Shown piece after piece: positions 1-4,678 of a stretch of DNA of 6,253 nucleotides. How positions within the stretch are numbered: position 1 is the stretch's first letter; each line of letters starts with the position of its first letter. This DNA is from Pseudomonadota bacterium (lineage in GTDB: Bacteria; Desulfobacterota; Desulfobacteria; Desulfobacterales; RPRI01): assembly GCA_018819005.1 (NCBI GenBank), contig JAHJQU010000005.1, positions 1 to 6,253 on the forward strand, given 5' to 3'. Below the pieces are notes generated by a model. That model was not told the origin of the DNA, did not search any database, and worked only from the letters and a program-made list of their open reading frames with translations. A program made the position numbers and the translations under genes.

Positions 1-201
1 AAACCGGGTGAGCACTTCCTCCATGGAGTTCTTTCTCAAATATCGCTTGAACCTGTCGCAAATACAACAATGATTATTATGAAGGTAAGCAACCAGACCT
101 TTTCGTTTCGGATTCCTCTGGACAAGGCTCGTGAGATGGCCCTTTTCCCGGGACAGAAGATGTACATTTCCTATCCTCTGTCGTCAGTTAGGTGGTATTA
201 A
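1..201 (+). CDS. C-terminal end of a probable ABC transporter ATP-binding subunit (TOBE-like tail), partial
   Basis: The reading frame is open from the first base of the window to TAA at 199-201 and gives the last 66 residues of a protein that starts outside. The readable part alternates short beta-like segments (TTMIIMKVSNQTFSFRI) with a charged turn (PLDKAREMALFPGQKMYISY) and ends in SSVRWY. The 'LFPGQKMYISY' stretch resembles the 'L.pG..v.l.i' turn of the TOBE-type small-ligand domain at the C-terminus of oxyanion (molybdate, tungstate, sulfate) ABC ATPases. No Walker or signature motif is in the window, so this assignment rests only on the look of the tail. The gene converges with the minus-strand block to its right, and I see no strong terminator between them. 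It could instead be another TOBE- or OB-fold protein. Confidence 0.5.
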   Translation, partial: KPGEHFLHGVLSQISLEPVANTTMIIMKVSNQTFSFRIPLDKAREMALFPGQKMYISYPLSSVRWY

Positions 202-266
202 AGACATAAACCGACTTTCCCATATCTTATAATAAATGTCATAAATATGTTCCGTTTGGATACGGG

Positions 267-283
267 TGCGTATGCGATACGCA
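267..283. repeat. Short perfect hairpin, 7-bp stem
   Basis: TGCGTAT and ATACGCA flank a 3-nt GCG loop. The hairpin lies between two converging genes, where a bidirectional terminator would be expected. No T-run follows on either strand, so it is not a classical intrinsic terminator. The rest of 202-313 shows nothing I can name. Confidence 0.35.
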
Positions 284-313
284 GGAACCAAAATTAAAAA
301 CAGACCTTATTCC

Positions 314-481
314 CTACGATCGAAGCTCCCGCCGCACCAGGCGGCTTTGGTGATACCGCGGGAACAAAGTAAATGCCGGTCGCTCGGTTTTGTCACCCTC
401 CGCCTCTCGCCGGGGCACGCGGACGAGGTAATCCGCGATGTGCTGCTGAAAGGTCAGTTCCGGGGCTTTACGTTTAGTCAT
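314..481 (-). pseudogene. hsdR: Remnant of a type I restriction enzyme R subunit with a large internal deletion
   Basis: On the minus strand, ATG at 481-479 opens a 55-codon frame ending in TAG at 316-314. Residues 1-21 (starting MTKRKAPELTFQQHIADYLV) look like the extreme N-terminus of HsdR. Residues 38-50 (TLFPRYHQSRLVR) look like the FPRYHQ segment that precedes the ATP-binding motif I of the HsdR helicase. In intact HsdR (about 1,000 residues) these pieces lie a few hundred residues apart, so an in-frame internal deletion appears to have joined them near 416-421. A second break follows RLVRR, after which the frame stops. No nuclease or helicase motif survives, so the product cannot restrict DNA. 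It sits 11 bp after the toxin gene on the same strand; toxin-antitoxin pairs embedded in hsd operons are a known arrangement, and this may be the decayed end of one. The family call rests on recognising two short motifs. Confidence 0.72.
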
Positions 482-778
482 GAAGTTTAATCTTACCTGT
501 ATACCTCATCATGGCTACCGACATCCAGCAGGATGATTTCCTGATCAGAAATGACAATGGTTAAGGTGATGCGATAGCTGTCGGTAATGCTGATGGACTG
601 AACGCCTTTGAACTTGCCGCCGAGGTGGTGATAAGCAAGATGGGCGGCAAAGGGATCTTGCGTTAAGTCGTCGATAATTTGTGCAAAGCGTTCCTTCAGT
701 TCGGGATGTTTCTTCAAGAATTTGCGCGAACGACGCAGAAAGTGCTGAGTCGCAACAATCGTAAAAATTAAACTTCAT
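480..778. repeat. 12-bp perfect inverted repeat bracketing the toxin gene (arms 480-491 and 767-778)
   Basis: The left arm reads ATGAAGTTTAAT and the right arm ATTAAACTTCAT on the plus strand. In the minus-strand transcript one arm covers the antitoxin stop codon and the first bases of the toxin start region. The other lies just after the toxin stop and ends at the first bases of the ATG of the hsdR remnant. The two arms could pair in the mRNA and enclose the whole toxin frame, or mark a former recombination or inversion boundary. One such 12-mer pair is expected by chance somewhere in a window this size, so the notable point is where it falls. Confidence 0.6.
493..768 (-). CDS. RelE/ParE-superfamily toxin of a type II toxin-antitoxin pair, with a non-standard start codon
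   Basis: The frame that ends in TAA at 495-493 encodes a typical small RelE/StbE-like toxin. Read from an ATT at 768-766 it is 91 residues: (M)FTIVATQHFLRRSRKF, then KKHPELKERF, the LGGKFKGVQSISITDSYRI strand region, and the C-terminal LLDVGSHDEVYR block common in this family. Such toxins usually cleave mRNA at the ribosome and are neutralised by the upstream-encoded antitoxin. Homologues start with ATG where this copy has ATT. The bases TAATT look like the usual overlapping stop/start TAATG with G changed to T. The only later standard-type start is TTG at 717, which would remove the first 17 residues, including the first strand of the fold. The gene is therefore either started from AUU at low level or silenced. 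The family assignment is firm; activity is uncertain. Confidence 0.85.
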   Translation of the reverse strand: MFTIVATQHFLRRSRKFLKKHPELKERFAQIIDDLTQDPFAAHLAYHHLGGKFKGVQSISITDSYRITLTIVISDQEIILLDVGSHDEVYR

Positions 779-1040
779 CCTCGGTCTCAAGCGCGTTCAA
801 GAGCTCCTGGGCCGACGCAAACCGGCGCACCCTGCCTGCCTTGAGATCTTCCAGCGATGCCCGCAACCTTGCTGCGCGGGCCTCCTCTTGCGCCTCGATC
901 AATTCCCGATACCGCATTTCCGAGAGCACCACGTACTGGGGTTGATTGTTTTTGATGATGTGGACATCCCCTGTTTCAATAAGATCATCCACAGCGGCAA
1001 TGCCGCGCCGCTTGATCTCCTGGGCGGGTATGGTGTTCAT
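768..1040 (-). CDS. Phd/YefM-family antitoxin
   Basis: A 90-residue protein from ATG at 1040-1038 to TAA at 770-768. The N-terminal half (MNTIPAQEIKRRGIAAVDDL, then HIIKNNQPQYVVLSEMRYREL) is the Phd/YefM DNA-binding fold. The C-terminal half is charged and helical (EAQEEARAARLRASLEDL) and ends in an acidic tail, as expected for the part that wraps and inhibits the toxin. An AGGAG ribosome site lies 8 bases before the ATG. The gene comes first and the toxin follows with its start region overlapping the antitoxin stop, the usual order for coupled expression. Antitoxins of this family normally repress their own promoter; the promoter at 1089-1117 is the likely target. The base composition is clearly more GC-rich than the region to the right. 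Confidence 0.93.
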   Translation of the reverse strand: MNTIPAQEIKRRGIAAVDDLIETGDVHIIKNNQPQYVVLSEMRYRELIEAQEEARAARLRASLEDLKAGRVRRFASAQELLNALETEDEV

Positions 1041-1088
1041 GGTTATCTCCTGTTTGTACTTGATTAGATATCTGTTACGATGCCTTTA

Positions 1089-1117
1089 TTGATACCTTAA
1101 TAAGCACCCAAAGTCAA
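1089..1117 (-). promoter_or_regulatory. Probable sigma70-type promoter of the antitoxin-toxin operon
   Basis: On the minus strand TTGACT (1117-1112) and TATCAA (1094-1089) are separated by 17 bases. This gives a leader of about 40 bases ahead of the antitoxin ribosome site. TTATT/AATAA half-sites around the -10 region and the 8-bp palindrome AGATATCT at 1066-1073 are possible autorepressor contacts, but neither is a strong operator by eye. Confidence 0.6.
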
Positions 1118-1428
1118 GCATGCACATTCACAGCATGGAAATTTCCTTCGCGCTTATGTTTGCCAACGCTAGAACGGTCGGCCTTAGGGCTGGGAATAGA
1201 CTGAAGCAGGTGAAAGAGAACCGCATCAACACGAGATAAACAATTACATAGCCGTTGCGATCTGGTCATTCCGCTGGATTTGACGGATCACCCGCCTTTA
1301 CAATCTTTATTATCTATTTTGGGGCGTTCTTAAAGACCTGTGACGAATTTTCTGCAGTTCGCATGCACCCATACCCAAAAATTTGGAAAAAAAGTGAAAA
1401 AACACTATATATTGGGGTCATATTTTAC
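1118..1428. other. Intergenic stretch without a supported gene
   Basis: Between the antitoxin promoter and the first plus-strand promoter I find no RNA gene and no frame with both a ribosome site and protein-like content. A 34-codon frame at 1135-1239 and an 87-codon frame from TTG at 1255 are open, but neither has a Shine-Dalgarno sequence or a recognisable product. Composition changes inside this stretch, from GC-richer on the left to strongly AT-rich after about 1370, which may mark the edge of the acquired restriction/toxin block. Confidence 0.55.
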
Positions 1429-1457
1429 TTGACACACAATAATTGTTTGTTTATAAA
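1429..1457 (+). promoter_or_regulatory. Strong sigma70-type promoter upstream of the aminomutase operon
   Basis: TTGACA (1429-1434), a 17-base spacer, then TATAAA (1452-1457): a full -35 consensus and a 5/6 match at -10. The predicted start is near 1464. The spacer contains the perfect palindrome ACAAT-A-ATTGT (1436-1446), a plausible operator. It is the best promoter match on the plus strand before the operon, although the first gene begins 230 bp further on, so a long leader or an intermediate RNA is implied. Confidence 0.65.
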
Positions 1458-1488
1458 GATTCAAAGATGGATATGGAGAGAACAAAAA

Positions 1489-1537
1489 GCCTTGTGTTTC
1501 AGGCATTTCCCGGGTTAGGGGGAAAAAATATTTTTTT
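1489..1537 (+). terminator. Weak hairpins followed by a T-run in the operon leader (possible attenuator or end of a short RNA)
   Basis: Downstream of the promoter at 1429 lie two small hairpins: GCCT (1489-1492) with AGGC (1501-1504), and TTTCCC (1506-1511) with GGGAAA (1520-1525). AAATA and a run of seven T (1531-1537) follow. If used, the transcript would be about 70-75 nt, either a short RNA or an attenuated leader. The main stem is only 6 bp with 3 GC pairs and the T-run starts five bases after it, so termination would be inefficient. Confidence 0.3.
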
Positions 1538-1693
1538 ATATTGAATTTATTCTTGACACATAGCTATTGTTGCTTTAGTTATTCGCACAAATAATTTTTG
1601 ATTGTTAATAGTTTCAATTAATTTACAGATTTACGGCAAGTTTTGGATTATTTTAAAACCGGATCGAATTTATAATTCATCTGGGAGAAGGAA

Positions 1694-2215
1694 ATGCAAA
1701 AGAGGTCATATTCAGCAAGGCGAATTAGTGTAACGGAAAAACCCGGCCGGCTTTCAGGTTTTTCTTCCCTACAGTCTTGCAGCAGCCAGCCAGAACAAAA
1801 CGAGACGGATGAACCTCCGTCGCCGTTTAAGCCTTTGAGCGCCGGTATTGGATTATACGAGCTATCACGAATAAACACTCGTCCTTTCAAATCGGTCAAT
1901 TCCCGGCCATTATTATTTCTTTCAAAATCGCTTTTGCTAAAAGGAAAGAAAGGTTTCTTCTTTTTTGCATCAGGTCGCAGAGAAGAATTGTTTTGTGATT
2001 CTACCGACCTTTTTAATCCGAAACAGCGGAAGGATTCCCCGTTGATAGGAGCTGGGTTAGTGAGCGAAGGAATAACAGAGTCGATTCCCTGCGGTCTATT
2101 CCGCCTGATGCGGACCTCTGATTGCTGCGGGAAGCTTCAGGAAGAGGGTTTTATTGTCAGGGATAACAGGGGACGTATAAAAACTATTATTTTTGGTAAA
2201 AAAAGGAGCAGATGA
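1694..2215 (+). CDS. Unrecognised basic protein sharing its N-terminus with the downstream aminomutase
   Basis: A 173-residue frame from ATG at 1694 to TGA at 2213-2215. GGGAG lies six bases before the ATG. I do not recognise the family. The protein is rich in Ser, Arg, Lys and Leu, has no clear signal peptide, and has one hydrophobic patch (KKGFFFFAS, about residues 87-95) that is short for a membrane helix. It contains five cysteines, two of them adjacent (SDCCGK), and a basic tail (GRIKTIIFGKKRSR). Residues 1-43 align without gaps with the N-terminus of the next protein: MQ at 1-2, RR at 9-10, Q32, Q35 and ETDEPPS at 37-43. The stop lies one base before the aminomutase ATG, and the ribosome site of that gene is inside this frame, so the two are probably cotranscribed and coupled. 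It could be a pathway partner, a modified precursor peptide, or a decayed partial duplicate of the 5' end of the aminomutase gene. Confidence 0.6.
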   Translation: MQKRSYSARRISVTEKPGRLSGFSSLQSCSSQPEQNETDEPPSPFKPLSAGIGLYELSRINTRPFKSVNSRPLLFLSKSLLLKGKKGFFFFASGRREELFCDSTDLFNPKQRKDSPLIGAGLVSEGITESIPCGLFRLMRTSDCCGKLQEEGFIVRDNRGRIKTIIFGKKRSR

Positions 2216-2346
2216 AATGCAAAATACCGCACACTTTTCACGGCGCGGAGAAATCTCCGGAAAGGCCATGAAGATCCCGGATATTGTATCAGCCCAACCT
2301 GGTGACAGACAGGCCGACCAGACTGAGACTGATGAACCTCCGTCGC
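1802..2346 (+). repeat. 22-bp direct repeat in two neighbouring coding regions (1802-1823 and 2325-2346)
   Basis: The two segments, each beginning GAGAC and ending CCGTCGC, match at 21 of 22 positions; only 1807 (G) and 2330 (T) differ. Each begins exactly 108 bases after its own start codon and encodes ETDEPPS with identical codons except the Thr codon. The left copy also forms a perfect hairpin, GACGGA/TCCGTC with a 6-base loop; the difference breaks one pair of this hairpin in the right copy. The repeat therefore marks homologous N-termini and not a random dispersed element. Confidence 0.85.
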
Positions 2347-3575
2347 TATCTCTTCCTTCAAATGAAGTAGTTTTCGATTCCGGGAATATCGAACCCGAAT
2401 TACTTCCAGTCCGAATTGCTAAACGTCCACCCTCAAGAATTTTACGCAAACAATTTATTTTTCGCTCAACGCCGGCCGAATGGAATGACTGGCAGTGGCA
2501 GCTTAAAAATCGTATCAGAGATATAGATACCCTTTCAAAAATTATTGCGCTTTCAGAAGAAGAGAGAGAGAATCTGGAGTCTAATAACGGAGCCATGCCC
2601 CTTGCTATTACTCCTTATTACGCAAGCCTTCTCGACAAGACAAATCCGATGCATCCGTTAAGACGGGCGGTTGTGCCGATTAAGGCGGAACTCTGCAAAT
2701 CTCACGGAGAAGCTGAGGATCCACTCGGAGAAGATGCCGACAGTCCGGTTAACGGTATTGTACACAGGTACCCTGACCGCGTCCTCTTCCTTGTAACGGA
2801 TTTCTGCTCAACATATTGCAGGTATTGTACCAGATCCAGAATGGTAGGGCGTTCTGCAGAAAAACATGCCGAAGGTTCAAACTGGAGGGCCGCAATTGAT
2901 TACATTTGGGGCCATACAGAAATCAGAGATGTTCTCCTTTCCGGTGGTGACCCTCTTACTCTTTCGGATGAAGCTCTGGAATGGCTTCTTTCGAGCCTTT
3001 GCCGAATACCCCATGTGGAAATCGTGCGCATAGGGACCAAGGTTCCTGTTGTACTGCCCCAGCGTATTACTCCAAAACTGGTCAGAATGCTGAAACGCTA
3101 CCATCCCCTCTGGATAAACATTCATTTCATGCACCCGGAAGAACTTACCCCGGAAACGAGCGCGGCCTGTACCAGGCTTTCTGATGCCGGGATACCTCTT
3201 GGAAGCCAGACGGTTCTTCTTAAAGATATAAATGATAACGTTGATACTATGAAACGGCTTTTTCACGGGCTCCTCAAAATCAGGGTGCGCCCTTATTATC
3301 TGTACCAGTGCGATCCCATAGCAGGTTCTTCCCACTTCCGGACGCCGGTTGAAAAAGGGCTTGAAATCATAAAGGGCCTCAGGGGGCATACCACCGGTTT
3401 GGCTATCCCGAGCTTTGTTATTGACGCCCCCGGCGGCGGAGGCAAAATTCCCCTTTTGCCGGAGTATGTTATGGGCCGTTACGGGGATGAAATTATTCTT
3501 AAGAATTATGAGGAAAATATTTTCCTGTATCCCGACACGAGTTCAAAAAGGCGGTTTGAGGAAGGCGTTTACTGA
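2217..3575 (+). CDS. KamA-family radical SAM aminomutase (lysine 2,3-aminomutase-like)
   Basis: A 452-residue protein from ATG at 2217, chosen because AAGGAG ends 8 bases upstream. A frame extension from TTG at 2193 would absorb that ribosome site. Homology to lysine 2,3-aminomutase starts near residue 79 (EWNDWQWQLKNRI, then PLAITPYYASLLD). The iron-sulfur motif is C197-x3-C201-x2-C204, followed by R206, the expected carboxylate-binding arginine. SGGDPL (242-247) is typical of the barrel. D366 and D403 fall exactly where the Clostridium enzyme has the two aspartates that hold the lysine side-chain amine. K410 in DAPGGGGK is the PLP lysine. These enzymes move the alpha-amino group to the beta carbon using SAM, PLP and a 4Fe-4S cluster, so beta-lysine or a similar product is likely. 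The zinc-site cysteine before the PYY segment is Asn341 here, and the C-terminal cysteines are absent. Residues 1-78 are an extra segment shared in part with the preceding protein. Confidence 0.95.
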   Translation: MQNTAHFSRRGEISGKAMKIPDIVSAQPGDRQADQTETDEPPSLSLPSNEVVFDSGNIEPELLPVRIAKRPPSRILRKQFIFRSTPAEWNDWQWQLKNRIRDIDTLSKIIALSEEERENLESNNGAMPLAITPYYASLLDKTNPMHPLRRAVVPIKAELCKSHGEAEDPLGEDADSPVNGIVHRYPDRVLFLVTDFCSTYCRYCTRSRMVGRSAEKHAEGSNWRAAIDYIWGHTEIRDVLLSGGDPLTLSDEALEWLLSSLCRIPHVEIVRIGTKVPVVLPQRITPKLVRMLKRYHPLWINIHFMHPEELTPETSAACTRLSDAGIPLGSQTVLLKDINDNVDTMKRLFHGLLKIRVRPYYLYQCDPIAGSSHFRTPVEKGLEIIKGLRGHTTGLAIPSFVIDAPGGGGKIPLLPEYVMGRYGDEIILKNYEENIFLYPDTSSKRRFEEGVY

Positions 3576-4564
3576 TGCATGTAGGCATTACTTATGACCT
3601 GCGCGATGAATATCTTGAGATGGGTTTTGGGGAAGAAGAGACTGCGGAGTTCGATCGTGCAGATACCATAGATGCCATTGAAAATGCGTTGGCCGGACTT
3701 GGTTACAGGACTGAAAGGATTGGACATGTTAAGAAACTCGTAAACTGCCTGTCGGAAGGGAAAAGCTGGGATATCGTTTTTAATATTGCCGAAGGTTATT
3801 ACGGCATAGGAAGAGAAGCGCAGGTCCCCGCCATTCTGGATGCATTTCAAATCCCTTACACTTTTTCTGATCCCCTTGTTTTAAGCCTGACGCTGAACAA
3901 GGCTATAACCAAACGTGTTGTTAGGGACCTCGGTATACCTACTCCTGATTTTGCCATTGTAGAAAAATTATCGGATATCGATTCTGTTTCGCTTCCGTTT
4001 CCGCTTTTTGCAAAGCCTGTTGCGGAAGGAACCGGGAAAGGAATCAGTGATGCATCAGAGGTCGGGGACAGGAAAAATCTTCGTGCTCTTTGCCGCGATC
4101 TTATTGACAGATTTAAACAGCCTGTGTTACTTGAAACTTATCTTCCAGGACGTGAATTTACAGTCGGGATTATAGGCACAGGAGATGATGCAAAGGTAGT
4201 TGGAGTCATAGAGGTCCTTTTAAATAAACAGGCTGAAAAAGGTGCCTACTCGTATATAAACAAAAAAAAATACGAAGAGCTTGTAACCTACCGCCTTGTG
4301 GATGATAAAATGGCCCGTGATGCTGCGCGTGTCGCGCTTGATTCATGGGTCGGACTCGGATGTCGTGACGCCGGCAGGATAGACATAAGATCGGATGCAG
4401 ACGGAAAGCCTAACTTTATTGAGGTTAACCCTCTTGCGGGGCTTCACCCTGTACATTCGGACCTTCCTATCCTTTGCAGATTGTCAGGTATCAGTTTTGA
4501 AAAGCTTATAGACGAAATAATGAAATCGGCATTAAAGAGGGTTGCCTGTTCAAGGCCTCGGTAA
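3575..4564 (+). CDS. D-Ala-D-Ala ligase-type ATP-grasp ligase (first of two)
   Basis: A 329-residue protein whose ATG shares one base with the aminomutase stop (TGATG), with GAGGAAGG upstream, so translation is coupled. The order matches Ddl. The N-terminal domain has FNIAEG (69-74) and GREAQVPAILD (79-89), followed by NKAITKRVVRDLGIPTPDF (108-126). The ATP-grasp lysine is in PLFAKPVAEGTGKG (K147 and the following glycine loop). LLETYLPGREFTVGI (185-199) follows, and the metal ligands are D270, E283 and N285 with the same 13 and 2 spacing as in E. coli DdlB. The region after N285 keeps a Gly and an HS pair where Ddl holds the acceptor carboxylate. Together this points to an active ligase joining an amino acid carboxylate to an amine through an acyl phosphate. 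Next to an aminomutase and a second ligase, a housekeeping Ddl role is unlikely. I infer it uses the beta-amino acid as donor or acceptor. Confidence 0.9.
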   Translation: MHVGITYDLRDEYLEMGFGEEETAEFDRADTIDAIENALAGLGYRTERIGHVKKLVNCLSEGKSWDIVFNIAEGYYGIGREAQVPAILDAFQIPYTFSDPLVLSLTLNKAITKRVVRDLGIPTPDFAIVEKLSDIDSVSLPFPLFAKPVAEGTGKGISDASEVGDRKNLRALCRDLIDRFKQPVLLETYLPGREFTVGIIGTGDDAKVVGVIEVLLNKQAEKGAYSYINKKKYEELVTYRLVDDKMARDAARVALDSWVGLGCRDAGRIDIRSDADGKPNFIEVNPLAGLHPVHSDLPILCRLSGISFEKLIDEIMKSALKRVACSRPR

Positions 4565-4678
4565 AGTAATATTAATTAACCTGCTGCTAATGCCTGTATC
4601 CTAAGTCAACCTGCATTCATGGAGATAAAAGAGAAAATACGTGGAGGTTTTTCAGAAGATCGGGAGATGTTATAAAGC
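4565..4678 (+). other. 114-bp gap inside the operon between the two ligase genes
   Basis: This is the only sizeable gap in the operon. It has no T-run terminator and no clear promoter. It contains an 18-codon frame (4619-4675, beginning MEIKEKIRGG) that stops three bases before the second ligase ATG, but this frame has no ribosome site. GTGGAGG (4641-4647) and GGGAG (4662-4666) are both Shine-Dalgarno-like; the second is closer to the ligase start. Confidence 0.4.

Larger units (their letters stand above)
1428..1571 (+). repeat. Two direct copies of a 20-bp promoter box (1428-1447 and 1552-1571)
   Basis: Both copies read CTTGACACA, five bases, ATTGTT, and match at 16 of 20 positions with a spacing of 124 bp. 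The first is the -35 element and spacer of the promoter at 1429. The second has an equally perfect TTGACA (1553-1558) but only poor -10 candidates at the right distance. It could be a second, activator-dependent promoter closer to the first gene, or a paired binding site for a regulator recognising the ATTGTT part. Confidence 0.45.

Noticed and set aside
266..490. Plus-strand 74-codon open frame starting MRMRYAGTKI
   Set aside because: It is antisense to the HsdR remnant, whose protein motifs are recognisable on the minus strand; no ribosome site or family supports the plus frame.
545..790. Minus-strand frame starting MRPRMKFNFYDCCDS, with an ATG close to the toxin start
   Set aside because: It is in the wrong frame; the conserved toxin sequence (FTIVATQHF...GSHDEVYR) runs in the neighbouring frame, so this is an overlap shadow. 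The nearby ATG (778-776) does not start the toxin.
1135..1239. 34-codon frame starting MEISFALMFA
   Set aside because: There is no Shine-Dalgarno sequence and no recognisable product, and the length is within chance expectation.
1255..1518. 87-codon frame from a TTG start across the promoter region
   Set aside because: It has no ribosome site, its composition changes abruptly along the frame, and it overlaps the strong promoter and the hairpin region.
1671..1676. TATAAT as a -10 element just before the first operon gene
   Set aside because: No acceptable -35 lies 16-18 bases upstream, and transcription would begin inside the ribosome site.
1694..1740. Possible twin-arginine signal at RR (residues 9-10) in the first operon protein and in the aminomutase
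   Set aside because: The full S/T-R-R-x-F-L-K motif is absent, no hydrophobic h-region follows, and a SAM/PLP/iron-sulfur aminomutase is cytoplasmic.
1648..1899. Minus-strand open frame with a DGGSSVS motif that recurs in the minus frame at 2096-2596
   Set aside because: The recurring peptide is only the antisense reading of the 22-bp repeat that encodes ETDEPPS on the plus strand; the plus frames have the ribosome sites and the collinear alignment.
2877..3389. Long minus-strand open frame inside the aminomutase gene
   Set aside because: It is antisense to a catalytic core with fully recognisable motifs and has no independent support.
4619..4675. 18-codon frame between the two ligase genes as a small peptide gene
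   Set aside because: It has no ribosome site of its own and is too short to distinguish from chance.
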